Positions 24,140-36,409 of a stretch of DNA of 64,000 nt are shown piece by piece. Where the stretch lies: assembly GCA_022661535.1 (NCBI GenBank), contig JAKULF010000006.1:248001-312000 (forward strand). The letters are read 5' to 3'. The notes under the pieces were generated by a model that made no database searches, had not been told where the DNA came from, and was given only the letters and a program-made list of their open reading frames with translations. The stretch is from Eutypa lata (taxonomy: Eukaryota; Ascomycota; Sordariomycetes; Xylariales; Diatrypaceae). The position numbers and the translations under genes were made by a program. Each line of letters starts with the position of its first letter. Within the stretch, counting starts at the first letter, position 1.

Positions 24140-24646
24140 AGCAGTCGAATTTGTACAAGGGGGCGCGCGGGCTGGGTAATGGAGACGACATTTGCATTAT
24201 ATTTTGAGCACATGTGTTGCTATTCTCTTCCAGAAAGTGCCGAAAGTCCCAGGCGAACGAGCAGGATTGAAAGTCTCTGGAGAGCCGATAGTCAAGAGTT
24301 ATACATCTACCTGACAACCCAAATTAGCTCAATTGAAGTTACCTTAATATGTACACAATCCGATTGCCGTAAACCGTATCCCCCTCTACCCCTTTGAATA
24401 TGGACCTATAAACCCCGAATTTCTGTTTGCCAAGTGTGTGCAATACTTGGAGAATGCAACAATCAAATAAATCGGAAGGTCTCATTTTCCATCAGCCCTT
24501 GGATCCGCCAATTCCACCTAAACGCCAGAAACAAATGTCAACCAAGCATAGAGTGTGCCCCCTGTTTCTCTAAAACTTGATACGCATAACGCCCTAATAA
24601 CTTCTTCATGAATCGTACAACGAGTGAACACAGATCTGAGTACAAT
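24140..24646. other. Convergent intergenic region
   Basis: This stretch holds the likely 3' UTRs of the peptide gene and the coiled-coil gene. Nothing else is recognised. Confidence 0.45.
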
Positions 24647-25869
24647 TTATTCGGCTTTGACAGTCTCTGAGACTGTGGCAGGTTGAGGGGTTCCAGAAGT
24701 AGCTGCTACTGGAGATGGGCTAGCGGCCTCATCATCGGTAGTAGTGGTGGAATGGAGGAGATGTGAAGATTGCGTAGGTTCTCGTGAAAGTGGAGCGCCT
24801 CCTTGTGCTTCAGCAAGCTGGCGTTCTGAAGAACATGTTAGAATCACCATTCATCTATCTCGAGCATATTGATGACACACCTAGTTCACGGATTCTATGA
24901 CGTAACATCTGGTTTTCACGAACCAGCGACTGGGTTTCCGCCTGGTAAAAGGCGCTTTCATCGCGGCCTGCAAGGCTTGTAGGTTCAATGTTATCAACGC
25001 CAAGAGATGGTCTTCTCAATCTAGGAGACGTTGCACCACGGCTGGGTGTTCTTGAACGACGGTGGAGGGCTTCGCGGGCCATATCAAAGGAGGACCGTGG
25101 ATGCGATACACTAGGCGATCTAGGCACAGAGTAAGACGGATGCGGCGTATACTGTGGCGTCGTCGCATAACTAGACCTCTCTGAAGAAGGTGTAGGGTCT
25201 TCCGCGGCTACTGTCGTTTGGCCTGGGCCCTGTGCGGCATGTAACCGTTGTAGTTCTACTTGTTGTTGACGAATTTGGAGGAGAAGCCGATTCTGCCAGT
25301 ATCTCGTTAGAATTGAAAGATGGCGAAGTTTCACGACAAACATACCACTTGTGCTTCTTGTTCTGCTTCTAATTCCTGGTGTAGTTCTCCCAGGCTAGGT
25401 GCTCTATTGTGATGCGGCGAAAGAAAAGGAGATCTTGGCGAGCCAGAGAAACCTTGAGGGCTATGGGTGGTGCGGCCATGTCTCTCGTCGGTAACCAACT
25501 CGCCCGGTCCAGGAAGGGTCGGATCATTCAGTTGCAAATTCATAAGAACGGAAGAACGTCGTCTTCCAGTTTGCGGGGACTGTCGGTGTCTTGATAACGA
25601 ACTGCTCGAAGAACCTGCGAGATGATAATACCGTCAGCACAGACCCAGTTTTAAAGCTTGGGGTTGAAATACTTACGTCGCGTAGGTTCGTGTTGAAGAC
25701 CAGCGTTCATGGTAGCGGCAGCTTGTAGGGAAATAGAGCCTCGGGGAGAACGAGGTGGGGGCGAGTCGCTGTTGGCAGCATCGCCGTTACCGTTTGAAGT
25801 GTTCATGTTCAAAGTGCGGGGACGGGTAGACTGGGATGAGGGAGGAAGCGAGTTGAGGTCCGGGGCCAT
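24647..25869 (-). CDS. Conserved fungal coiled-coil protein, function unknown
   Basis: Four exons on the minus strand: 25869-25677, 25614-25346, 25292-24881, 24825-24647; 350 residues. Introns have GTAAGT, GTATGT and GTGTGT donors. The N-terminal 120 residues are Ser/Pro/Arg-rich and probably disordered. A helical segment follows across the second junction (APSLGELHQELEAEQEAQV joined to NRLLLQIRQQQVELQRLH), predicting a coiled coil. A Ser/Pro/Arg linker with many possible phosphorylation sites leads to a second short helix (ETQSLVRENQMLRHRIREL) of leucine-zipper type. The tail is Ala/Thr/Pro-rich. I recognise it only as a conserved Pezizomycotina hypothetical. No basic region typical of bZIP factors precedes the second helix. 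Confidence 0.75.
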
Positions 25870-28800
25870 TGCATAGATAGCAAGAATGCTGATATGGTTG
25901 ACCCTTGGTGGTGTTGAGGTTATATAAGATGTGGGTGTCTTTTGGCACGTTGCGTACTAGCTCTAGATAGTAGCTACTTGGAATGTCGTAGATCAGCGGG
26001 GAGAATGAAGGTGGGTAGGGTACGTAGGTAGAAAGTGGCGGTTTCGAAGTAACTTAGGTTCGGTGTTATGATGAAAAGACCAAGCCTCGTATACACTACT
26101 AGACTAACTAGATACTGTAGTTATGTTACGAATCAACAGATGACTCTGATATTCCGTTTCTAGTTCTAGTCTAGGCTCTGCCGATATCATCAAACTGTTA
26201 TGTGATGCAGGCACCAGAGACTACGTTGAGCATGGTGTGATGATGTGGTGGCCGTTCAGCGGGATCGGCCGGATAAGTTGGTAAAGAAAGACTTAGGTAA
26301 TGTAATATACAGTATGGGTATGGTCTTTGTCTCTTGATTTATTGAAGGTCGTAGTTTAATAAAGATGAGGAGGTTTTAGGGTTAGGAAATCCATTGTTTG
26401 TTGTGCTGGGGTGATTATCGAATGAGGAGGTTTATTTGTCCTACAGTATTGGCTCTCTAGAGCTACAATATACCTGGCTGCCTGGGTAGGTAGGTATGTA
26501 GGTAGGTGCAATGTGGAGGGACGAGATAGAGGTTAGCTGCTCACTTGCTCACTTGACGTCGCAAAAATGTTAGAGCCCCAGACTTTTGCCAGAGCTGAAT
26601 TGCGTGTGATGCGTTGAAGTTCGAATCAGTTTACGTCAGGTCAACCTTTAGACCCCTGTTTATCCACTAAAACTCAATGTACAGCACATACAAAATGCGG
26701 CTATCAATGGCCGGAGTGGGGGACTTGAGCTCTAAGCTCATAGACTATTTCGGCCTAGACTTTAGAACTCTATGATCATGTGCACTAGAATTGCGCCCTG
26801 AGCTTATTATCCTTCATGTAAACGTACATTGGTACTCCAACATCATGCCTGGTACCTTCAACTCTTTATCAAACATAAATATCTTCTTTCAACCCTCTCT
26901 CCCTCTTGTGCTCTTAGGGACGACTAGCTATGGTTCTCTCTATACGTACTTGGTCTTAGATAGTGACACGTGAAACTAGTTCGTCTTAGTTTGCCGGATC
27001 TGAAAGTCACAGTCTTTTTGTATAGGTATAACAACTTCATCATTGCTCATGACTCACTCAAATTTTAATTGTAGGCAAATGATCTATAAATATTTGCCTT
27101 TAGATAGGTTTGCAGTATATTGTTACAGTCTGGACAGACGCATGCTAGCTATTCTTCAACATATTGGCTCATTCAGGAATCCACATCATATTTCGTCTGA
27201 CTTCATAGTATTTACATCCTTCAAACCCCATTTTAGTTAGCTTTAGTAATGTGTCGTCTTCTCTGACATTGTTCTCCTAGATTTGGTGAATCATGCTTAT
27301 CTACCAGGACTTAAGCCCCCGGGCTACCCACGTTGACTTCGTGATCAACGTACAAGATAACAGTATATGTTCAAAGTCCATGACCAGCGTGTTCACCAAT
27401 ACAATACTTGGAAACCGTCACACACAAATGGCTAATGTTAGTCTCAACGGCTCAAGGACCCGGGGGTGGCAACAACGTTATTGTTCCACAAACATGCTCT
27501 AACTAAGCCATTACAGCCAACAGCATTGATTAACTATTGCAATGTGCTACCAAACTCCAAATCCTAGTTAAGCGAATCCCTATGTTCCAATACTAACTCA
27601 CCATCGTAGAGATAACTTCATGAAACTATGGCATTTGCCTCCGCGATTTAGTCCCATTGTCTCGCTTATCTTATCCTGTCGGTATAGCTGCCGTACGTAG
27701 CATCTCGGAGAGCCATAGGGACTTGGCTGTTAGTAGTAATATAGCAGTATTCCTTACCGTCCTGATCAATAACCAATGAATGAGAGGTGCCAAAAGAGAT
27801 ATGATTACAAGGAACACCTGGTCAAGGAGGACGGGGGCTTGTACTATCGACTCATCGCAGTTGCTGGAAAATAAGATGGAGTGATAACAATGATAACGCG
27901 GTCATGTAGTATACGCTGTTTGTTTTTAACCCCCCTTACGTCTCTTGACCGCCAGCACTCGGTTCTATATCTGATGCTCTTGTTATAGTAGTTGATTATT
28001 CTTCATTCGGGCGAGTCGATAGTGGTGCCCTCGGTGAGACTGGATGTGGCTACGCTAATGGCATTATGGTATTTACTTTACGTTATATTTCCTTTGCAGT
28101 CTTTGATCATACAGCATATGCTACTTCTCCCACCACAACAACGTGCACCGTCAATACAGCATGCACCGTCAAACTAGTCGCTAAGACGGTGACGATACGG
28201 AAGATGAAAGACAGCAATAATGGTGGAAACTATTATAGAGGAGGATAGGAGATAGGTACCAGAGCGAGAATCTTGTTTATGCTTGCTAATGAATGACTGA
28301 TGGTTATCATTATAAATCTTTATTATCAGGAACTTCCCAACAGGAGTAATGAGAAAGGGGCAACTTTATAAAGCTCTTAGAATTGTTACTAACAGCAAAT
28401 ACATAATTTCAAACTAGCATTCAACCAGCTTTATCACAACTGAACAAGAGCTAAAGTATTGATGATTAAAACCAACAACGTCATTTCCACCTATAGTATC
28501 ATATCCAGACACTGGATTTCATTCCCCCCCGTAAATGTATCCGGGTCACTTCATATATAATCATCAATCCCCTTTGTGGAGTGACTATTGAATAGAACGA
28601 CCCCACTTCCCCAATTCAAGGCTGTTGCTGCTGGTTACTGCTAGGTATTCAACAAGTATATAACATCAAGTCATACATAGAGTCGAAAATGGGTGATAAT
28701 ACTACACTGCAAAGGCGCCTAGAGATAATACCGCTGCATTCGAAGCTGCTATAAACCAACTCCTTAATAGAAATTTTCTCATATCATAGTAATATGAGTG

Positions 28801-31800
28801 AGTCTGCGGTTTTCTGCCCACCGGCCAATAACTTTCTCCTTACCTACTTAATCGATACAACACGAATAACCCCTTGCAACATTACCAAATCAGGAGGCGG
28901 TATGCATTACTGAGTGCTGGATTATTAGCCACCCTCGTCGGTGAATGATTACATGTTCATGGAGAATATCACTTTCGTTATCGGCGGTAAATTTGGGTAA
29001 GGTGAACTGACAACCCATGTTCTCCCCACAAGAACAGAATGTTGACTAGCAGGGGGCCATTCAGGATGTAACGCCGTGGTAGTATGCGGCTGGAAAAACA
29101 GGCTGTCACCTGCTAAATACCTTTTTGGTATATAAGACCGTACTTCGTAGAACTCATGATATCTCTCTCGGAGGCCATTGCGAGATTCGCATGCATAAAC
29201 CCTATGAATGCAGGCAAGATCATAAACCGGTTATGTGAAAACCCACCAGTCACATGATTAACCGGTTGACTTTGAGAACTGGTGTGGAGAGAATTTCACG
29301 CCTGACCTTGTCGCCGACTATGTGGGCTGAACTAGTTAGGGAACCTCGATGATGGGTGCGAAATCGCTCTGATGGGCTGTTGCAGGCTTGCAGTAGCCTT
29401 CTCCACGCAGAGGAGAAGAAAAACGAGTTGGAGATGCTGCATTCCAACGGCTGCCAACCCTTTTGCATTCAACGAGCTATTTTAGAGAAAAGAGCCAACC
29501 AAGAATCAAACTCGGGGGTTTCCAAACTGGTGGGACACGCCGCCCGGTCTACTAAACTAGACCGTCTTGTGCCACTACTGCAGGAACGCCGTTCGCAAAA
29601 TGCGGTGGAAAGAAAATCGGCCACCTTTTGGAGGCTGATAGTAACCTAGTACATGCTAGCTGCCTAGGTAGGTACCTAACATACCTACTAGGCTCCAACG
29701 AATCGAGCGTGGCCGAAAAGTCGATAATCTTAGTTATGTATCGCTTGCTTGCTGAAGCCCAAGATGTTGTGGATACTAAACCAATAGATTTGAGATGATC
29801 CTCGTGTTGTTGGAACACTTGCAGATAACGCATTGTGCTCTTGCTGTGCTTACTGTGGAAGTACCTATGTAGGTATGTATTATACGTGAACGCATGAATA
29901 GCAGAAGACGGTTGCTATCAAAACAACCAACTACTTCGAAAATAATAACATTTATCCCGGATCTGACGGCCTCAATAACCGTCGTATTTTAATTCAGTGA
30001 ATGTCGCTGTGTGCGACTGAATCACGACATGGAGACGGAAACTAACAGGTTGATAACATCAGCTGAACTGAAACCTTATGCTGTTGTCCCCTATGCCGTA
30101 CTTCGACACAACTGGGTGGTTTCCACGTGGTGACCAAGGATTCCCAGCAAGCTTTGGTCAAGAAGGCGACCAAGTTCGATATGGTACGCAAATCGAATGT
30201 ACTCTGGGTGTGTGCTTCTGCATCTCACACGCGCATAATATTCTGACATACATTTCTTCTATTGGATAATTGTATCATCCATAGAAAAATACAATGGCAA
30301 TATAATCATAATGCAATGTAGCGCATTCTTTGCACGTACGCCTAATTCGTCTTATAGAATTCAACAGGTGTCGTAAGCCACCACGTATTGGGAGATCAAG
30401 CATTACAAAGTACTGCATGCTCCCGAGAGGTAAGAAACTTGCTTCGTATCATGAACGAGCAGGATAATCTCATCTTGGGGTTGCCACAACCCCGGAATGT
30501 ACAAAGGAACAGAAACCCAATTGTTAACCTAATTGCTCATAAAGTTCGCACAACCTGACAACCTAGTTGACGTCTAAGCTTAGTCGATAACAATACCTAT
30601 ATCATAGCGACACTATCAGCTAGGGCCGCCACATGGCAAGGCGGGCAAGTGCCGAACTTGGGATGTTTTAGTCGCGTCGCTCATATCTTTGATTACCGGG
30701 GATTAGTGTGTGACCTTTAGTTTGCAAATCTGAAGGCCGTCTTAAGCTTGTGTCAAATAGTCGTACAAGTGATAGAGATAGCCGCTTGATGGTCTTGAAG
30801 CAGAATACATGGTGTAAGCCGGTGAGCAAAGCTTTATTATCTAACCAGTCATGGTAAAGACTTCGTCCTATGTTAAAATTAGACGCACATACATACATAC
30901 ATATGTAAAAAGAGTACCCCTGACTATAGAAACGTCTCTAAGTCAGATGCCATCACGCTCTGCCACGTCGATGATTCGTTATACCTTTCAGGGGTGGGAA
31001 AGGTAGGGCGCGTTTCTCGCCGACGCAAAACAAGATCAAAGACGATGAAAGAAACATCCACCCACCCACCACGCAGCCCCACGCTACAGACTCCGTGGAG
31101 ATTGACCCTCAAGGAGATCTGGGCAGTGGACCGAAGCGAGTAAAAATATGCGAACATAACCCAACAAAGACACAATGGGCGGGGTAAGATCATAGCGAAC
31201 TACCAATATCACATCTGTTGGAGAGACTCTAAACAGTGGTTGCGGTAGGACCCAAACTACCCAATATGGAAGATGCCAAGCCCCATCTACCACCCACACG
31301 TTCGGGGTTTAGGAAATCGATAGTTGGTGGATAGCCGTCCGGTCAGTCAATCTGTCAATGTAGTGAGGCTATTATTGATAAGTCTAGCCTTTTTGCTGTC
31401 AAACTGTGGTGGCTGGAAATTTTTTTGTCTCAAGAGAGATTCTGCTCCTTGCCTTACGTAGTAACTTACCCTTTTCATGATGTCTTAGGTCGGAAAGGTA
31501 ACATAAACCGAATCTTGGGTGTCCTAAAATTTACACACTGCCTTAGCCCCGACTAGTTAGTGTTTCCGCTGATGTGGTCTGCCGCACTCGAGCGTCACAT
31601 CCCTGCATACGACTTCGCGCGGACTCTGTTTCTTGTTTCTTTATACCTACCTTTCGTACTTCGTACATACATTCTATCCTGCTACCCTGCTTACCTCACC
31701 CTGCTGCTCACGGTAACTCACCTGCATTGGGCAGCAGAACGCGGTTTGGCGATTCCCGCTCGGTGGATGTTCGTGATCCTAGTCCAAATCCCAATCCCTA

Positions 31801-32541
31801 AGCGGTTCGCTAGGCGTTATATGATCTGCTTAACCCGCATCTGTGCATCTCTACCTACCTATGCCCCTCATCTCTAACTAAGGCTTCTCCCTATGTACCT
31901 AGCCGTCTATGGTGAGACGTCACTTGAAGGAATTAGGGCTACTTATGTATGTAGGAACCGCCCTAGCATGGAATCGCTCAGGCCTCTCCGTTAGTTAGCT
32001 GATCCATCTTTAGTCTCTGCCCACTGCCACAGTGTTTCGATCTTTTCTTTTTCTTTTTCTTCTGTTTAACTAGTTATTTGTAATTGTCCTAAATACATGT
32101 CAGGCCCAGCTTTAGGGGAGAAACTACCAAGATATTTCTCTAATTTCCCATTCGACTTGACGCTTCTGTGTCCCTGTTTAGGTTACGTTCCACTAACAAC
32201 GGTTGTCTGAAACGGTTGGATTTCGGAACGGCCTCACGCGACAGGACGTTTTCACAGGGTTTTTTGACCCTCTGGTCACCATCGGATGTTATCCGCGCTA
32301 CATTGCGCTTGTTAAGATCCTGGTTGTGTCGCCTGTTGGGTTGAAATTTACATGTCGCCGCCAATCCTATTGCACTCGCTTCCGGCGATCGCATCACATG
32401 TAACGCTATTCAGCCCTAGCCCTGATATTTGAAGATCCCCCCCGTCTGTTCTATTCTACTACAGACGGCAAAGAGACTAGTATTATAACCACAGCTACTT
32501 AAAGTTTTCATGCGCGAACTAAGTGTTCAAGATATTATACA
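25870..32541. other. Gene-poor 6.7-kb region
   Basis: No open frame exceeds about 105 codons, and none has a family resemblance, signal peptide or splice pattern I can support. Composition is AT-leaning with TAGGTA copies (about 26485-26510, 29665-29690, 29870). The first 700 bases are probably the promoter of the coiled-coil gene and the last 1 kb that of the PH-domain gene. I see no terminal repeats, target-site duplications, tRNA or clear transposon remnant. Unannotated non-coding RNA or decayed genes cannot be excluded. Confidence 0.4.
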
Positions 32542-35154
32542 ATGGCAGAGATAGAGGCGCCAAGGAGTGCTTCACTGAAGGCCCTACAATCGCGACAGGA
32601 CAGCATTCGACGAGCGCGACCGCCGGATATTGACGCTTTGAAACAAGATGAGAACAGGGTTCCATTGCGAGAAGATAGAATGGCGAAAAGGGAATCCAAA
32701 TTGAATTTGCGCGGCTTATTTGGGAGGTCAAAGACTGCTAATAAGACAGTCAGAGGGACCGAAAGCACGACGTCCTTGCGTGAACTCTCCCGCTCAGGAA
32801 AACGGATCTCTCTAGCGGAGATCGGTAACTGGCCATATGGGCCTCAAGGCCCTCGATCGGAGATTTCCCTCTCCAGTCCGCCCTCGACTGCTTCGAGTTC
32901 GTCACCGGCTTCTTTAAGACAGTTACAGCGGCCATATGGTATTGCTGAATCGGATACCCAGCAAGTCCCACGGGGCTCAACAGCAATTCCACTCTTTCAA
33001 GCTTACCCTCAAGCAATCAAGCATGGCACATTGCCTTGTTGCACAACACCTGTAGAAAGCCTTCTTCGACTTCACACTACGAAAGGTAGTCCTCCCAATA
33101 AAGTTGAACCATCGCAGAGCGCTACTACACTCGACTCGGTGGATGAGGTTGGCTCTGACAAGCGGGCCGAAGTGACGAGGAAGAAAGCGAAAGGTTCTCT
33201 AGAATGGAAGAACAAAATATACGTTCTGGCGACATCAGGTTATTTGCTTCAATACGCAGCCGAGGGGCCATTTAACAGGTTACCAGAAAAGGCATTACAG
33301 CTCACCAAGGATTCGGCGGTATTTGCTAGTGATCTACTTCCCGGTAGGCACTTTGTCCTTCAGGTTGCTTCGTCAATGGATGCCAATGGCAACTCTACAT
33401 CAGAAGCGAAGTCTAGGATGTCGAAGCTGGCATTTAGGAATAATGCGAGGCGGCAAGCGGCAAACTTCTTGTTGATTTTCGAGACCCCAGAGAGTATGGA
33501 TTCCTGGCTCGCAACTTTGCGAAAAGCAATTCAGTCTTTGGGAGGCAAGAAGAAACTCTCAGAGACCGGGAAGTTAGATGCTGAAGATGATAGCCCCGAG
33601 TCGAAATTAAGGCAAAATCGAAGGACACTGGTCGTTCGAGATCCCAAACGATTTTCCCAAGTCCTCTCACCGGATTCTCCTATAACGCCGGAAACCTCGC
33701 CTAGCGAAACTACCGATCCCGGGATATGTGGCCCATTACCTCAGCGAGTGTCGGATGTCGCACAGGACGATGTTTCGAGTAGATTGAGTATGATCTCTTC
33801 TGATGGCCAGCAGCTTGAAAATCTCCGGAATAGTAATCATCGACTTTCTATTATGTCTTCCGGCCAAAGGACAGCCTTCACATCCTCAGAGTCCTCCCCA
33901 GCATGCTCCCCAACTCGGGCAAGTTTTTCCAGTAATAGAGATGATCACGCAGCCTACACAGTCCACCACCCAGCTCACGAACATCAGCCGAGCTTGTCAA
34001 GTCTGCCAGAAGTTAGGCTACGCCCAAATGCCACTGCAATCCTGAATAGGAGGCAATCGATGCAGACAATGATGCCAGGTTTCGATGGTACCTACGAAGG
34101 GATGGCTCGGCCACAGTCAAGTCTATCGACCATTACGGATACATCTAACCAGGGGGCTGAACAGCATTCTGTACCTAGTTCACCACCGGCTTCACCACCG
34201 ATTGTTCCAAATTTTAGCGTGCCACAGGGATCCAGTAGACGATTCTCGACAGCTGCATCGCCTCCTCGAGATAACGTACCCAGCAGAGAAGTTCCCTCGA
34301 GACTTTTACGACGATCTCCGCCACCAGTCTTAGGTATTTCCCGGCCTTTATCTATCGTTGTCGACCAGTCGCCGATATCTCCACTCCCATCAAATCCACA
34401 TGTACGATTTCCAAGTCCAAGCCGAGAAGGTATCTCGAGTTTACCTACTCATTCTGGGATTGCTCCGCCTCGAATGCAAGATATGTCGAGGTCAACCTCA
34501 AGGCATAATCTGCAGAATCGCCCCAAACGATCTAGCCTTCTATCCCCGCCACCGAGCAATGGGAACAGTCCAAGGAAATATTCAAGCACAGGTAACCTAC
34601 GAGATAACCGAAAACAGTTACCACTATCACAAGTGGAGAAGAGCGCAATTGCTCTTTCACAAGTGACTTCTCAAGCTCAGGTTGAGGCTAAGGGAGCGTC
34701 ATTTGCTCAACGTGTTGCTCCTTACCCTACCCCTAGGTCTTCTTCGTCAATGGATGATTATGGGTCACCACGAAGCCTTTCAGCTACCACAAGTCCTAAA
34801 TTTCGAAACAAACGGGCCTCTTTTGTTGCAGATAAGCCCTCATTTCAGTATTCGCTAAACTCTTACGTTGCGAATCCAGTCTACAATGTACCTTTAATGG
34901 AAGAGCCAGACACCATAAACCCGCCGCGAAGGTGGGATGAACGGTCGGTCTCGTCTATCAGAGCCTCTCGTGTGCCATCCAGGCAGCACCTACCGGTAGA
35001 CCCGCAAGTGAAGGCTCTCTTGACGAGCAGAAGTATGCCTCATCTTGACGGGCCGCCTCCCCTACCTCCGCCAAACCGTGCCCTTCCAGCCATTCCTAAG
35101 AAAGGCAAACCGGAGATCTCAGTCAACACTTCCCCTAGAGCCGTCAGAGTATAA
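32542..35154 (+). CDS. PH-domain protein with long disordered tail
   Basis: This is one uninterrupted exon of 870 residues. The N-terminal 60 residues are basic, with a short motif (LNLRGLFGRSKT) found in fungal cortical proteins. Residues of about 213-335 form a pleckstrin-homology domain: SLEWKNKIYVLATSGYLLQY at the start, a hydrophobic core strand (ANFLLIFETP), and a final helix with the diagnostic tryptophan (SMDSWLATLRKAIQ). The following 530 residues are Ser/Pro-rich, with SPP and PPPLPPPNR stretches that could bind SH3 domains. PH domains often bind phosphoinositides, so a plasma-membrane or cytoskeleton adaptor role is plausible, but this is inference. The start is the first ATG (ACAATGG). 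Confidence 0.8.
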   Translation: MAEIEAPRSASLKALQSRQDSIRRARPPDIDALKQDENRVPLREDRMAKRESKLNLRGLFGRSKTANKTVRGTESTTSLRELSRSGKRISLAEIGNWPYGPQGPRSEISLSSPPSTASSSSPASLRQLQRPYGIAESDTQQVPRGSTAIPLFQAYPQAIKHGTLPCCTTPVESLLRLHTTKGSPPNKVEPSQSATTLDSVDEVGSDKRAEVTRKKAKGSLEWKNKIYVLATSGYLLQYAAEGPFNRLPEKALQLTKDSAVFASDLLPGRHFVLQVASSMDANGNSTSEAKSRMSKLAFRNNARRQAANFLLIFETPESMDSWLATLRKAIQSLGGKKKLSETGKLDAEDDSPESKLRQNRRTLVVRDPKRFSQVLSPDSPITPETSPSETTDPGICGPLPQRVSDVAQDDVSSRLSMISSDGQQLENLRNSNHRLSIMSSGQRTAFTSSESSPACSPTRASFSSNRDDHAAYTVHHPAHEHQPSLSSLPEVRLRPNATAILNRRQSMQTMMPGFDGTYEGMARPQSSLSTITDTSNQGAEQHSVPSSPPASPPIVPNFSVPQGSSRRFSTAASPPRDNVPSREVPSRLLRRSPPPVLGISRPLSIVVDQSPISPLPSNPHVRFPSPSREGISSLPTHSGIAPPRMQDMSRSTSRHNLQNRPKRSSLLSPPPSNGNSPRKYSSTGNLRDNRKQLPLSQVEKSAIALSQVTSQAQVEAKGASFAQRVAPYPTPRSSSSMDDYGSPRSLSATTSPKFRNKRASFVADKPSFQYSLNSYVANPVYNVPLMEEPDTINPPRRWDERSVSSIRASRVPSRQHLPVDPQVKALLTSRSMPHLDGPPPLPPPNRALPAIPKKGKPEISVNTSPRAVRV

Positions 35155-36409
35155 CTTGCCCATAATGCGCAATGGTGAGAGGTCCATCATACCTCTACTG
35201 TCTTCAAAGCCGACCTTCTACTATGTGAGGTGGTTATGACCCGCTACGATATTAATTTTCCTTTGCTTGTATTTCTTGTGCAGACGGCGTTGTTGTATAG
35301 TATATCCAGAAAGCCAGAAGTCAGAACTGGGATGACTTGCTGACCATTATTATCTTTATTTTTATTTTTGCTGCTATCGGGGGGATATGAGATACCATGA
35401 CGGCGGCTATGAAAGATATGAACGATTGTATTAGGACATCGACGTTAAATTGTCCTACGTTATGCGGAAGCCATGACGGCACGAGAGAATTTCCTATAGT
35501 TGTTAGTTGATGTAAGAGAAAAGTTTCAATGATCAAGTTGAATATACTTAGGTAGTTAATTCCAAGAGCGACATAAAAACCTCCTAACAGCGGACTAGAC
35601 TAAGCTCTGCACAATTACCACTCCTGCGTGTTTTTGGTGAGTTCCTGCTATATGCTGATCATGATCGATCAATTATCCAGCTATCTTTATAACTACCTAG
35701 GTAGGTTACAAGATCAAGAGCTGTATTCTATACGTAGAGAAAGTTGAACCTAAATGGTGGTGAGTCAAAAAACACATATAAAGAGATTGAACTGAGTAAA
35801 CAGCTTATCCAAATGTTCAAATTTCAGGGGTATATCGTAGAAAGAGTATACATGAAACCACTATAGAATATAATCATAGAATCTCAAAGAAACGATACAT
35901 TAAATACATATGGCAATTGCCTGCTTTTTTCTTCTTTTCTTTCATACACGAAGTTGAGTATTCCCGTGACATATGAAAGATCATGGGGTAACACGGGGTG
36001 AGTCGTGACCCACTAAAGGCCCGCTAGAGACACTGAAGGTATATAACCTAATTGGTTGAACAAGACTCCCGCGACTCTGGCCAACCTCTGTAATGTACTT
36101 ACGTACAGCTAAGGCACAGTTACCTCATCTCACCTTAAATGCAACATTCGAGTTAAGAAGCCCCAGGCAAACATCTGAACCCCCCCAAGCGACGACATTG
36201 GAGACGGGGTTATACCTCTACCAAGTAAATCACTATCAAACCTAACCTGGCTGGCTTCCTTATCTAAACCTTTAAAGCTAGGAGCACAATATCACCGAGA
36301 CATCGAAGCTGTCAATTCAAGATACCAACCACTCGAACCTGAATCAAACAAAGAGCAACCGGCTGCCTCCTCTTCCCCCCTCTCTCCGCGCCCGCTTCTC
36401 TCCATTACC
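35155..36409. other. Intergenic, PH-protein gene to V-ATPase subunit H
   Basis: The first half is AT-rich and probably includes the 3' UTR of the PH-domain gene. The last 400 bases are C/T-rich and form the promoter and leader of the V-ATPase gene. A TAGGTAGGTT motif is at about 35698. No gene is seen. Confidence 0.45.

Noticed and set aside
26791..28248. Several 60-70-codon frames on the plus strand
   Set aside because: Length and composition are as expected by chance; no homology, signal peptide or intron pattern.
29250..29833. Overlapping 72-97-codon frames on both strands in the gene desert
   Set aside because: No family resemblance, no splice or start context, and both strands are equally open.
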